Part shown: in pieces, positions 46,816-56,228 of the stretch
How the letters are laid out: every line of letters starts with the position of its first letter
Numbering within the stretch: the stretch's first letter is position 1
Assembly (NCBI GenBank): GCA_016872835.1
Contig: VGYX01000007.1
Location: 73,184-137,183, forward strand
DNA from: Planctomycetota bacterium
Lineage (GTDB): Bacteria > Planctomycetota > Phycisphaerae > Phycisphaerales > SM1A02
Reading direction: 5' to 3'
Length of the DNA stretch: 64,000 bases
The notes under the pieces: model-generated
The model's input: the letters and a program-made list of their open reading frames with translations, nothing else
Database searches by the model: none
What the model was told of the DNA's origin: nothing
Translations under genes and position numbers: made by a program

Positions 46816-49800
46816 GTGCTTCGTCGAACCTTGGCCATCGCATGGATCGGGCTGCTGGCCGCCGCGCCGCTCGACGGCACGCCCGGTTCCGAATCCTTGC
46901 GAGAAGCGCCCATCACAGGCGACCGACTCAGCGGCTTCGTGCTGCCGATCGTGCCGCTGAAGACCGACCTCTCGCTGCAGGCCACCCGCGCGTTCCGATG
47001 GAAGGTGGACGACACCCAGCGCCTCGCGCTCGAGGGCGACATCCGAATCGTGATGGGTGGCTACAACTTCACCACGCGCAACGCGCTGGTCTGGATCAAC
47101 CGAATCCCATCCGCCGACGGCGTGATCACCCAGGTGGCGTTGTGGTTCGCGGATGTCGCGGAGAGTTCGCGCGGCGCGGGCCTTGGCGTCGAGGGTAAGA
47201 ACGTCTTGGTCACGGGCAGCCTGCGTGGAAGCGTCAAGTTGTCAGTGCCGGTCATGCTTGAGGAGCAGCCGTCGCGCGCGGTGACCTCGCCCGGCGAGGC
47301 ACGTGTGGCCGCCTACCTCAAGTCCATCGCGGCGGGACCGGCCACGCTGTCAAATCTCACCCGCGTGGACACGCCGAAGCCGCCGCCGGAGCGGCCGCTG
47401 CAAGTGGCGGGCGCGACCGCGAGTAGCGCCACACCGTCAGCGGCCACACCCATCGCACCGGCGGATCCCGCCGGTCCCTCCGCGCCGCCCGCCGCCGAGC
47501 CACCCCGCCGCGGCGACGTGATCACGTTCGCGGGCCGCGAAGTCAATGTCGAGGAGCAGTCCGACGTCATCACGGTGACGGGTGGTGCGCAGGTCGACGT
47601 GCTGGCGCGCGACCCCACGCAGCGCGGCGCCGAGATGCGACTGAGCGCCGAACGCGCCGTGCTGTTCCTGCGTGAGGGTGCGCTGCGCAGGATTCGTGCA
47701 GGCACCGGACAGGCCGATGCGGGCGACATCGAGGGCGTCTATCTCGAAGGCGACGTGCTGGCGAGCGACGGCGACTACTCGGTGCGTGGCGCGCAGGTCT
47801 ACTACGACATCGCGACGGGCCGCGCCGCCGCGCTGCAGGCGGTGCTGCGCACGTACATGCGCGGTGGCATCCCGGTGATCAGTCGCGCCGCCGAGGTTCG
47901 ACAGGTCGCGAAGGACCAGTTCGAGGCGCGCGACGCGAGCGTCTCGCTGAGCGAGTTCTACACGCCACATCTCTCGGTGGGCGCGGACCGTGTCGCGATC
48001 ACCAAGGGGTCCGCCGCCGATCCCACCACCGTGGCCGAAGCGCAACATGTCACGCTTCGCGCGGGCAGCATGCCCGTCTTCTACTGGCCCTCACTCAAGG
48101 GCGAGGCCGACAAGCCTCTGCTGCCTCAGGTCAGCGCCGGCTGGAACCAGTACCAGGGCGTGAACATCGGCACGCGGTGGGACCTTTGGCGGCTCGTGGG
48201 CTGGCAACCGCCGTTCCCGATGGAGGCCGAACTTGCGCAGGACCTCTACACCAAGAACGGCATCGGACTGGGCACGCGCTTCAGTGGCACGCCCGGCGAT
48301 CTGAGCCTGTACGGCTTCTACGACTTCCAGAACACGGAGCAGAGCTCTTCGGGCGTGCTCTACACGTCGCCCCAGAAATGGCGCGGCCTGATCGACGGCG
48401 CCACCACGGCTCCCCTGGACGGTGCCTCGCTGATCCAGGGCCAGCTTGCGTGGGTGAGCGACGGTGCGTTCATCAGCACCTTCAAGCAGCAGGACTTCGC
48501 GAATCGACGCGAGTACGAGACCAGCGGCTTCCTGAAGCTGCAGAACGGCAACAGCGCCTTCGACGCGCTGGTGAAGTACGACCTTGACCGCTATGTGGTG
48601 AACAGCTGGATGCTGGCGAGCCGTCCCTACAGCGTGTCGAAGTTCCCTGAAGCCTCCTACCGCCGCTACGGTGATTCGCTGTTCGACGGCCAGCTGAGCT
48701 GGACTCAGGAATACAACGCGAATGCGATGGCGATGCAGCTGGAGCGCGGCTCGCCGCAGGACCTCGCCGCACAGGGCGCATTCTTCAACGGTCGTGGTGG
48801 CGCCTTCGGCACCGCGATCGGGCAGAACACCGACATCAACACCGCGTACTTCGCCAACGGCTACAACGAGGAGACCTACGTCCGCACCTTCACGCGGCAG
48901 GAACTCGCCCTGCCGATGGGGGACGAGACCGTGCGCTTCGTGCCCTTCGCGCAGGGAACGGCGATCGGCTACCTCACGAACGAATTCCAGAACTACGCGA
49001 ACCTGAACGCGCCGGGCTCGGACGGTGGCACCTTCCGCGCGATCCTGGGCGGCGGCGTGCGCATGAGCACGACGATCAGCCAGAGCTTCGACGGTGTGCA
49101 GAGTTCCTTGCTGGACCTGAACCGACTGCAGTGGGTGATCGAGCCCAACAGCACGCTCTGGGGGGGCTACGACTCCGCCAACGACGGCGAGTACCCGATC
49201 TTCGACCAGGATGTCGAGGGCGCGACAGGCGCCGCGGTCGCGCAGTTCGGCGTGACGCAACGTTGGAAGACCTATCGCGGCGGACCCGGAGACTGGCGCA
49301 GCGTCGATTGGGCGATGCTCGACATCGGCGCAGTCGTGAACGATTCCGGTGCCAATTTCCAGCGGCCCTCCGACGGCTTGGGAAGCCTCGCCTATTACCA
49401 GAGTCCCACGCCGCAGTTCTTCACGTGGCGACCGGAGCTCTCGCAGTGGGGCAATCACGGCTACGCGCGCAGCACGCTGGCCCTCTCCAGCACGCTCTCG
49501 GCCTACGGCAGCACCATCCTGCTCTTCGAGGATCGCAACACCGCGGCGAACACGGGTCAGAGCAACTTCGCACGAGGATCCGTCGGTCTGTCGCTCGAGC
49601 ACTCCCCCGACGTCAGCTTCTTCTGCGAGTACCGGATGATCAACAACTTCTACAATTCCACGCTCTATCCCAACGATGAGCTGCTCCAGCCAGGCGTGGC
49701 CTACAAGATCGGGAAGCTCTACAACCTCAGCGCCGGTCCGCAGATCGATCTTGGCCAAGGCGACCTGCGTGCGCTGACAGCGTCGCTCACCCGCGCCTTC

Positions 49801-49971
49801 CCCGACTTCAATCTGGGCGCGGCGCTCGGCTACAGCGCGATCACCGACCAGTATTCGTTCGGCCTCAACCTGTCGATTCCCGCGGCCGGAAGCCGTGGCC
49901 TGAACACGGGCAACCTGAACTCCGACAGCACCGGGACGCCCTGGTCCGGCCTGAGCAACAGCGCCTTCTGA
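46816..49971 (+). CDS. LptD/OstA-like outer-membrane protein
   Basis: This 1051-residue protein has a leader (LAIAWIGLLAAAPLDG) and two LptA/OstA-like beta-jellyroll stretches (~50-180 and ~245-420; DIRIVMGGYNFTTRNALVW, EVNVEEQSDVITVTGG, GVYLEGDVLASDG). A Pro/Ala linker (~185-240) separates them. From ~430 onward there is a long region of alternating aromatic strands (LSLYGFYDF, YARSTLALS, SFFCEYRMI) ending in F, as expected for a beta-barrel. LptD inserts lipopolysaccharide into the outer leaflet. The start is GTG at 46816, 6 nt after TAGCAT (46804-46809). Other lpt genes are not seen here. Confidence 0.78.
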   Translation: MLRRTLAIAWIGLLAAAPLDGTPGSESLREAPITGDRLSGFVLPIVPLKTDLSLQATRAFRWKVDDTQRLALEGDIRIVMGGYNFTTRNALVWINRIPSADGVITQVALWFADVAESSRGAGLGVEGKNVLVTGSLRGSVKLSVPVMLEEQPSRAVTSPGEARVAAYLKSIAAGPATLSNLTRVDTPKPPPERPLQVAGATASSATPSAATPIAPADPAGPSAPPAAEPPRRGDVITFAGREVNVEEQSDVITVTGGAQVDVLARDPTQRGAEMRLSAERAVLFLREGALRRIRAGTGQADAGDIEGVYLEGDVLASDGDYSVRGAQVYYDIATGRAAALQAVLRTYMRGGIPVISRAAEVRQVAKDQFEARDASVSLSEFYTPHLSVGADRVAITKGSAADPTTVAEAQHVTLRAGSMPVFYWPSLKGEADKPLLPQVSAGWNQYQGVNIGTRWDLWRLVGWQPPFPMEAELAQDLYTKNGIGLGTRFSGTPGDLSLYGFYDFQNTEQSSSGVLYTSPQKWRGLIDGATTAPLDGASLIQGQLAWVSDGAFISTFKQQDFANRREYETSGFLKLQNGNSAFDALVKYDLDRYVVNSWMLASRPYSVSKFPEASYRRYGDSLFDGQLSWTQEYNANAMAMQLERGSPQDLAAQGAFFNGRGGAFGTAIGQNTDINTAYFANGYNEETYVRTFTRQELALPMGDETVRFVPFAQGTAIGYLTNEFQNYANLNAPGSDGGTFRAILGGGVRMSTTISQSFDGVQSSLLDLNRLQWVIEPNSTLWGGYDSANDGEYPIFDQDVEGATGAAVAQFGVTQRWKTYRGGPGDWRSVDWAMLDIGAVVNDSGANFQRPSDGLGSLAYYQSPTPQFFTWRPELSQWGNHGYARSTLALSSTLSAYGSTILLFEDRNTAANTGQSNFARGSVGLSLEHSPDVSFFCEYRMINNFYNSTLYPNDELLQPGVAYKIGKLYNLSAGPQIDLGQGDLRALTASLTRAFPDFNLGAALGYSAITDQYSFGLNLSIPAAGSRGLNTGNLNSDSTGTPWSGLSNSAF

Positions 49972-49978
49972 GCGCCGC

Positions 49979-51007
49979 TCAACCCTCGAACAATTCCGCG
50001 TTCTCGATGCGTTCGCCGATGCGCGCCGCGCCATCGGCGGTCAGGCGACGCCCCTGCCGCGTGCGCGCCAGCAGTCCGCTGCGCAGAAGGAACGGCTCCA
50101 CCAGGTCCTCGAGCGTGTCGGCGTCCTCGCCGATGGTGGCCGCAAGGGTCTCGAGCCCGACGGGTCCGCCCCGATAGGTGCGCGCGAGCGTGCGCAGGTA
50201 CTTGCGATCGAGTTCATCGAGTCCGTACGCGTCGACGCCCTCGAGTTCCAGTCCGGCCCTCACCGCCACCGTGTCGACACGTCCGTGTCCGCGCACCTGC
50301 GCCCAGTCGCGCACACGCCGCAGCAGTCGCAGCGCCACACGCGGCGTGCCGCGGCTGCGCTCCGCAAGCGTGGTCACCGAAGTCGCGTCCACCGCCACCC
50401 CGAGCAGGTCCGCCGCACGTGCGACGATGCGCTCGAGTTCCTCTTGCCCGTAGAAGTCCAGGTGATGCGAGAGGCCGAAGCGACTTCGCAGCGCCTGCGT
50501 GAGCAGGCCGGCTCGCGTGGTCGCACCGATCATCGTGAAAGGCTTGATCGGCAGCGTCACCATGCGCGCGTGCATGCCTTGGTCCACGGTGAAGTCGACG
50601 CGGTACTCCTCCATCGCGGGATACACGTACTCCTCGACCGCGGCAGGAAGCCGGTGGATCTCGTCGATGAACAGCACGTCGCCGGCACCCAGGCGCGTCA
50701 GCGTGCCGACCAGGTCACCGGCCTTCGTGAGGGCGGGGCCGCTGGTCACCACCGCGCGCGTGCCCATCTCGGCGGCGATGACGTGCGCAAGCGTGGTCTT
50801 GCCGAGTCCCGGTGGACCGTGCAACAGCACATGGTCGACCGGCTCACCGCGACGCTTCGCGGCCTGCACCGCGATCCGCACGCGCTCGACGAGATCCGTC
50901 TGGCCCACGTACTCGTCGAGTCGCCGCGGCCGGAGCGCCGGGCCGCTCGCTGGCGACTCCTCGTCCTCGACCCGGGATTCCGCGGAGACCAGCCGCTCAC
51001 GGGCCAT
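49979..51007 (-). CDS. ruvB: Holliday junction branch-migration helicase RuvB
   Basis: RuvB is the AAA+ motor of RuvAB. The 342-residue protein has HGPPGLGKTTLAHVIA (Walker A, K70), LFIDEIHRLPAAVEE (Walker B), GATTRAGLLTQALRSRFG (sensor 1/box VII) and a C-terminal winged helix. The start follows the lemA stop by 2 nt, making it last of a same-strand group LON-EVE-lemA-ruvB. ruvA and ruvC are not adjacent. Confidence 0.96.
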   Translation of the reverse strand: MARERLVSAESRVEDEESPASGPALRPRRLDEYVGQTDLVERVRIAVQAAKRRGEPVDHVLLHGPPGLGKTTLAHVIAAEMGTRAVVTSGPALTKAGDLVGTLTRLGAGDVLFIDEIHRLPAAVEEYVYPAMEEYRVDFTVDQGMHARMVTLPIKPFTMIGATTRAGLLTQALRSRFGLSHHLDFYGQEELERIVARAADLLGVAVDATSVTTLAERSRGTPRVALRLLRRVRDWAQVRGHGRVDTVAVRAGLELEGVDAYGLDELDRKYLRTLARTYRGGPVGLETLAATIGEDADTLEDLVEPFLLRSGLLARTRQGRRLTADGAARIGERIENAELFEG

Positions 51008-51009
51008 CG

Positions 51010-51576
51010 TCAGAACGCCACCTTCGGCGCCACGCGTACGGCCTCGTCATCTTCCTTCAGGAAGGGCAGTGATCGGAATCCGAAAATGCCGGCGATCAGG
51101 TTGTTCGGGAAGACGCTCAGCGTCTCGTTGTAGCCGCCGACCGATCCGTTGAAGCCGTTGCGGCGTGAGGCGATGCGGTTCTCGGTGTCGCTCAGTTCAC
51201 CCTGCAGGCGCATGAAGCCTCCATCCGCCTTCAGTTGCGGATAGGCCTCGGCGACCGCCATCAGTCGACCGAGGCCGCGCGACAAGGCGGACTCAGCCTC
51301 CACGCGCTCACCGATCGATCGTGCGGCGGTCGCGGCGGCACGCGCCTGGATCACGGCTTCCAGCGTCTGCCGCTCGTGCGACGCGTAACCCTTCACGGTC
51401 TCGACCAGATTCGGCACCAGATCGTGGCGTCGACGCAGCTCCACGTCGATGTTGGAGAACGCGCCTTCGGCGGCGATCCTCGCGCGCTGCAGCGCGTTGA
51501 ACACGCCGATCACCCAGAGCGCCACCACGATCAACACGCCCACTGCTACCAGAACGCCAATCGGCAATCCGCCCAT
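51010..51576 (-). CDS. lemA: LemA family protein
   Basis: The 188-residue protein has one N-terminal membrane helix (VLVAVGVLIVVALWVIGVFN) and then the conserved LemA helical bundle: RRRHDLVPNLVETVKGYASHE, LGRLMAVAEAYPQLKA, YNETLSVFPNNLIAGIFGF. LemA proteins are membrane-anchored and of unclear function. GGAG lies before the ATG, and a TAGCCT box ~35 nt upstream may be the -10 of a leadered transcript. Confidence 0.93.
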   Translation of the reverse strand: MGGLPIGVLVAVGVLIVVALWVIGVFNALQRARIAAEGAFSNIDVELRRRHDLVPNLVETVKGYASHERQTLEAVIQARAAATAARSIGERVEAESALSRGLGRLMAVAEAYPQLKADGGFMRLQGELSDTENRIASRRNGFNGSVGGYNETLSVFPNNLIAGIFGFRSLPFLKEDDEAVRVAPKVAF

Positions 51577-51629
51577 GATGATCTCCTTCCACGCCGGGAA
51601 CCAGACCCGTGCTCCGTCAGGCTACCCGC

Positions 51630-52094
51630 TCAGGCCTTCGCCATCCGCAGGATCCGCTCGAACTCCGCCGCGGTCACGGGCAGCACGCTCAGGCGGTTGC
51701 CCCGCGCGAGCAGCTTCATCTCGGCAAGGGCCGGCTCCGCGCGCAGCGAGCCGAGTTCCACGCAGGCCTTGAACCGGCGCTCGAACCGCAGCGTTCGAGC
51801 CCACCAGACCGGGTTCGTGCGCGTCGCACGGGGTTCGAAGGCCTCGTCACCCTTGCGAAACTGCGTCTCGTCCGGCATCGCCTCGCCCACCACCGTGGCC
51901 GTGCCAACCACGCCGGTCGGATCCGCATTGGAGTGATAGATGAGCGCGAGATCCCCGGGTTTCATGCCCTCGCGCAGCGAGAGCTTCGCCTGATGGTTTC
52001 GGACACGATCCCAGACGGTCGTCCCGTCGCGTTGCAGGTCCTCGATCGAGTAGACCTCGGGCTCCGTCTTCACAAGCCAATGTCCCTTGGCCAT
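51630..52094 (-). CDS. EVE domain protein (THYN1-like)
   Basis: The 154-residue protein is a single EVE domain: HWLVKTEPEVYSIEDL, TVWDRVRNHQAK, GDLALIYHSN, and PVWWARTLRF. EVE domains belong to the PUA-like fold and are thought to bind modified bases in DNA or RNA. No restriction-modification gene lies next to it here, so a housekeeping RNA- or DNA-related role is likelier than defence. It starts 3 nt after the LON-domain gene. Confidence 0.92.
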   Translation of the reverse strand: MAKGHWLVKTEPEVYSIEDLQRDGTTVWDRVRNHQAKLSLREGMKPGDLALIYHSNADPTGVVGTATVVGEAMPDETQFRKGDEAFEPRATRTNPVWWARTLRFERRFKACVELGSLRAEPALAEMKLLARGNRLSVLPVTAAEFERILRMAKA

Positions 52095-52097
52095 GGC

Positions 52098-52817
52098 TCA
52101 GTTCCAGCTCAGGCCCTTGGGCCAGCTCTCGGGGTGCTGCGCCTCGGCGCCGGCCACCACGCCCTCCAGGTGCGCGATCGCCTGCGCCACCATGCGCGCG
52201 CGTTCCCACGGATCCCCGCTCGCGAGCATCGCGTAGCGCGCGGGCTCATCCTGCAGCAGCGCCGCACCGACCAACTCGATCATGGCATGCGTCGGAATGT
52301 CACCGCGCTCGGCCCATGGCATCACGGACTTCACGCTCGCCATGCGCTGTACACGGGGTCGCAGCAGCAGTTGCCGAAGCGCGCGGCGCGCCTCGGGCAT
52401 CCGCGGGGGCGTCCGAGTCGGCGGTTCGATCGGTCGCAGCACGGCCTCGCGATAGAGCCGCTTGCCGTCCGCCTCGTCGATGCGCTCGATGCGCGCACGA
52501 CAGATGCCATGCAGCAGGATCGTGTGGCGGCCGTCGGCCAGCCGCTCATGCTGCACGATCTGGCCCACGCACACGGCAGGGCGAAGCGGCACGGACACAC
52601 CATGCACGCGCCCGCCACCCGCGATCGTGGCCATGGCGATCGGACGCGCCGTCAGCAGCGCGCCCCCGCGCACCTCCGACAGGCACGCCTCGACCATCTG
52701 GCGATAGCGCGGCTCGAAGACGTGCAGCCCCTGCACGGCGTGCGGCAGCAGCACCGTTCCGCCAAGTGGAAACAGCGGCACGGGCCGGGAGAAGTCGATC
52801 GTGATGGAGCGTTCCAA
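52098..52817 (-). CDS. Stand-alone LON substrate-binding-domain protein
   Basis: The 239-residue protein resembles the N-terminal domain of Lon protease with no ATPase or protease part: VPLFPLGGTVLLPHAVQGLHVFEPRYRQM, VGQIVQHERLADGRHTILLHG. Such stand-alone domains are common and of unknown function. No ATG fits; TTG at 52817 is used, 8 nt after TAGCAT (52826-52831, minus strand). The EVE gene follows 3 nt later. Confidence 0.82.
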   Translation of the reverse strand: MERSITIDFSRPVPLFPLGGTVLLPHAVQGLHVFEPRYRQMVEACLSEVRGGALLTARPIAMATIAGGGRVHGVSVPLRPAVCVGQIVQHERLADGRHTILLHGICRARIERIDEADGKRLYREAVLRPIEPPTRTPPRMPEARRALRQLLLRPRVQRMASVKSVMPWAERGDIPTHAMIELVGAALLQDEPARYAMLASGDPWERARMVAQAIAHLEGVVAGAEAQHPESWPKGLSWN

Positions 52818-52825
52818 CGGTTGCC

Positions 52826-52831
52826 ATGCTA
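52826..52831 (-). promoter_or_regulatory. Short -10 box deciding a TTG start
   Basis: TAGCAT lies 8 nt before TTG 52817. A nearby ATG at 52827 is out of frame, so the box and the protein N-terminus together point to TTG. Confidence 0.4.
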
Positions 52832-52850
52832 GGCACCGACCTTCGCAGGG

Positions 52851-55349
52851 TCACGCCGTGGCCGAGATCAGCAGTGCGCCGCGCGCGCCCGCCTCGCGAC
52901 GCCGTGAGGTCACGAGTCGGTGCAGGGTGAGCAGGTCCTCGGCGTCGACCGATCCGATGCTGGAGTTCCCGAGCAGGTCCCCGTCGACGGCCGGAACCTT
53001 TCCGTCCGACAGGACCGTCAGTCGTCGCAGCGTGTCCAGATGCGCCCATCCATCCGGCACGCTCGCCGGGGCCGGCGCGTCCGACAAGGGACCGCCCCAC
53101 GGATCCTGCTGAGGCGGCGAGTCGATCACCGCACCATCCGCGTCGGCCCCCCACTGCTGCAGGAACGTCGCGACCCATGGCGAACTGACGCGCAGCCGCT
53201 CGAGCCTCGGAAGGATCCATGGATGGGGAAGCCCGGGCGGATGCGCGGATCGACGCGACATGAGCGCGTGCAGACCCTCGATGCCGCGAGCGAGGTCATC
53301 CGTGCCCATCATGCGCCGATAGCCGGCCGAATCCACCGCGTGCAGGTCCACCGTGATGACGTCCACATCGATGTCCTTCAGCTGGTCGATCGAATGCGGT
53401 GCGATGAGTTCGGTGCGGATCTCGATCGCGAGCGCCCCCGCCGCGCGGATCCTGCGCACGAAGTCGTGCACATCCGGATGGATGAGCGGATCGCCTGCTC
53501 CGGCCAGCGTCACTGCCACGTCACGGGCCTCCGACACGCGCGACAGGATGCGGTCCAATCGGCGCTGGGTCATTGGGGGCCGCTGCAGCGAGCCGAACCG
53601 GTGTGGACTCGCGACACCGCAGCCGCGCCGACCCGTGTTCAGCTCGATGATCAGGTGCTGCGGCGTGAAGGCGGGCAACGCCTCCGATTGCCGCGCGACC
53701 GCCGCGATCATCAGGTCCTGCGGAAGTTCGTGAGCGCCGTGCAGCAACGGTTCCAGTGCTCGACGGATCCTGCGAATCGACCGCGGCGTGTCCATCACCA
53801 GACGCTCGCGAAGCAGCGCGATCGATGACGGCGGGCGAAGTCGCTCCACGCGCCTTGACCAGTCCACGCGCCGCTCCAGCCACGCTCCGACGCTCGGCAC
53901 GTCGCCACGCGCAAGCGACTCCATCGCGCCACGCGAAAGCAGACAGCCGCTCATGCCGGCGGGCCCCGGCGCGAACTGCATCCACGGGCGCTCTGGAAGC
54001 GTGGCGAGCCGATCCACCATCGCGTCGACGCCCCACGGCTCCCGGACCGACACCAGAGGCCAGTCCGGTCCGCACAGGAACACTTCCGTCGCACTCTCGC
54101 GCTGCGCAGCCTCCAGCATCACGCGCGGCGCCAGCACCTCATCGAAGACGCTTCGTCCACCCAGGCCACCGCGCCAGCAGGCGTCGGCCCATGCGCGAGC
54201 CGCTTGACGACTCCCGATCGAACCCGACAGCACGCCTCCATCGACCCACATCCAGGCAAGCCGCGCGCCACCATCCAGGCCGTCTAGCGCCTCGCCAGGA
54301 TCCCATCCGGTCGGCGCCGCGATCACGATGCGCTCCAGACGTCGCGACGAAAGCAGCCGCTCGAGCGTCCGCCTGAAGATGGTGCACCCGCCAAGTTCCG
54401 ACTCCAGGCGCCTGGCCACACCGGTTCCGCCACGCGCGGGATCCACCGGCACGAACGCGATGGCCCGCGCGGCCTCCTGCGTCACGCGAGCGTCCGCGGC
54501 CGTCGCCGTGCGCACGCGTGCCGCACGGACTTCCGGCAGCACGGGAGTGCGGCGCGAGGCGAGTCGCTCCAGCACCATCGCCAATGGCCGCTGCTCGGTG
54601 TGACGCTTCGTGCAGCCTCCCTCGGTGGCGTCGATCACCTGCAGACCCGCGCGCCGATCCTCGTCGAACGCGGACTCCAGCATCGCGCGCTCACGATGCA
54701 GCATGTGATCGGTCAGCACCGCGCGGCCGCCACGATCGGGCTCTCGAAGCAAGCCGCCCTGCCGCGATGCGATCCGCCGCGCATGCAGCCAGTCCCAGCT
54801 ACGGAACGGGTTCGTCTCCAGCGCCCACGCGTAGTCGATCGCGTGGCCCGGGGCATGCGCGATGCCGTCCACGAACGCCAGATCGACCCCTACCAGCGCG
54901 ACCGGATCGCAGCCGAGGTGCCGGATCAGCAGATGCGCGACGAAGGTCTCCTCGCCATCACTGGCGTCGCACTCGATCACGTGCGCCCCCTCACCGGACA
55001 ACGCGTCGGCCGCCGCCGATCCCAACGCCACGATGCGCGATCCGAACTCCTTCGCGGCCTCGAGGTCCACCAGTCGTGGCTCCTCGCACGCGACCACCAC
55101 GTCCGGTCGCGCGCCGAGCCGCTGCAGCGGGCCCATGCTGTCGATGGTCGCCACGATCAGTCGCCGCCCCGCATGCCGCGGATCCGCCAGCAGGAACCCG
55201 TTGCGCGCCAGGCTCGGCCCCGCGGACACGACGATTCCAAGGCATCCCTGCGCCACATGCGACCACGCGGTGCCGACCGGTGACGCCACCAGCGCCTGCC
55301 ACAGCGCGGCGCGACGGGCCGCGAGCGCTTCCGTCTTCTCGGTCGACAT
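52851..55349 (-). CDS. Triple fusion: MptE/Maf-like (DUF115), cytidylyltransferase-like, and cysteine-less radical-SAM/SPASM-like domains
   Basis: An 832-residue soluble protein. Residues ~35-215 fit the MptE/motility-accessory-factor family (GIVVSAGPSLARN, RPDVVVACEEPR, ALVGVDLAF), which includes sugar transferases for flagellin. Residues ~295-480 resemble SpsF-type cytidylyltransferases (AFVPVDPARGGTG, FRRTLERLLSSRRLERIVIAAP). Residues ~563-700 follow a radical-SAM barrel (LIIELNTGRRGCGV, AGAGDPLIHPDV), but the CxxxCxxC cluster motif is absent. Residues ~770-805 match a SPASM segment (LTVLSDGKVPAVDGDLLGN) with its cysteines replaced too. A glycan-decoration role is inferred from the first two domains. 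TAGGCT (55356-55361, minus strand) lies 6 nt before the ATG. Confidence 0.72.
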   Translation of the reverse strand: MSTEKTEALAARRAALWQALVASPVGTAWSHVAQGCLGIVVSAGPSLARNGFLLADPRHAGRRLIVATIDSMGPLQRLGARPDVVVACEEPRLVDLEAAKEFGSRIVALGSAAADALSGEGAHVIECDASDGEETFVAHLLIRHLGCDPVALVGVDLAFVDGIAHAPGHAIDYAWALETNPFRSWDWLHARRIASRQGGLLREPDRGGRAVLTDHMLHRERAMLESAFDEDRRAGLQVIDATEGGCTKRHTEQRPLAMVLERLASRRTPVLPEVRAARVRTATAADARVTQEAARAIAFVPVDPARGGTGVARRLESELGGCTIFRRTLERLLSSRRLERIVIAAPTGWDPGEALDGLDGGARLAWMWVDGGVLSGSIGSRQAARAWADACWRGGLGGRSVFDEVLAPRVMLEAAQRESATEVFLCGPDWPLVSVREPWGVDAMVDRLATLPERPWMQFAPGPAGMSGCLLSRGAMESLARGDVPSVGAWLERRVDWSRRVERLRPPSSIALLRERLVMDTPRSIRRIRRALEPLLHGAHELPQDLMIAAVARQSEALPAFTPQHLIIELNTGRRGCGVASPHRFGSLQRPPMTQRRLDRILSRVSEARDVAVTLAGAGDPLIHPDVHDFVRRIRAAGALAIEIRTELIAPHSIDQLKDIDVDVITVDLHAVDSAGYRRMMGTDDLARGIEGLHALMSRRSAHPPGLPHPWILPRLERLRVSSPWVATFLQQWGADADGAVIDSPPQQDPWGGPLSDAPAPASVPDGWAHLDTLRRLTVLSDGKVPAVDGDLLGNSSIGSVDAEDLLTLHRLVTSRRREAGARGALLISATA

Positions 55350-55427
55350 GGCGACAGCCTATCCCGTGGAATCCCCCGTTTCATCGCTTTCTGCACCGCA
55401 TGCACGCAGCTGTCCGATCTCCCTGTC

Positions 55428-56165
55428 ATGCGCACCATCGCCCGGATCCTCGTCGCGGCCGCGTGTATCGGCCTGCTGCTTGGCGGTGGCTGGCTCGCGG
55501 TGTCGCTGGTGCAGACGGCGCGCCTGCAGCGGCAGGTCGCCGAACTGGAACGCGCGATCGAAGCGGAACGCGCACTGCGCGCCCGGATTCTCGAACGCCT
55601 CGGCAGCGAGCGTCGACTCGCACGGATCGAGGTCGTGCAGCAACATCGTTCGGACGATCCTTCGGCGCGCGCGCTGAGCGCCGCCAGCGTCGCCGAATTG
55701 CCCGCATCCGGCATCCTCACGACGCTCGACTTCATCGAGCTCGATCCCGATGGCCGCGAGATCGGTCGTCGTCGCGTGCGTGTGCCGGGCACCACCGTGT
55801 ATCTCGACGCGTGGACCGTCCGATTCCCGCAGGAGTCAGTCGCGGAGGCCGATCCGCTCCGTGGTCGCACGCTCACGCTGCTGCGACGCGTCTACTCCGA
55901 TCGCATGCCCCCTTCCGATGGTGTGGCGCTGGACACGCCCGGCGCGGTGCCGGGCGGCTACGCCGCAAGCGAGGGCGCGCGTTTCGAGCAGGCGCTCTGG
56001 AAGCGCTTCTGGAGCCTGGCCACCGACGCGGAAGCGGCGCGCAAGGCTGGCGTGCGCGTGGCGCAGGGTGAGGCGGTGTACAAGCCCGTCGCCCCGGGTC
56101 AGCGCTACGACCTCGAGATCGAGAGTTCCGGAGGCCTGATTCTCAAGCCCGCGGACGCGCCGTAG
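55428..56165 (+). CDS. Membrane-anchored coiled-coil protein of unknown function
   Basis: A 245-residue protein has one N-terminal membrane helix (ILVAAACIGLLLGGGWLAV). A short coiled coil at ~35-65 (RQVAELERAIEAERALRARI) and a likely extracytoplasmic beta-rich domain follow. The later part, ESVAEADPLRGRTLTLLRRVYSDRMPPS and GAVPGGYAASEG, gives a family feel, but I cannot name one. It is divergent from the triple-fusion gene across 78 bp and precedes ltaE by 63 bp. Confidence 0.72.
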   Translation: MRTIARILVAAACIGLLLGGGWLAVSLVQTARLQRQVAELERAIEAERALRARILERLGSERRLARIEVVQQHRSDDPSARALSAASVAELPASGILTTLDFIELDPDGREIGRRRVRVPGTTVYLDAWTVRFPQESVAEADPLRGRTLTLLRRVYSDRMPPSDGVALDTPGAVPGGYAASEGARFEQALWKRFWSLATDAEAARKAGVRVAQGEAVYKPVAPGQRYDLEIESSGGLILKPADAP

Positions 56166-56228
56166 GTCGTCCGAGCGTGTGACCGCGCATGCGCCATGGA
56201 GGCGCCCGACGCACTACCTTGTGCGTCC

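Noticed and set aside
48091-50034. A ~650-codon minus-strand frame opposite the LptD-like gene
   Set aside because: It runs through the ruvB boundary and lacks domain features; the plus-strand protein has signal peptide, OstA-like and barrel features.
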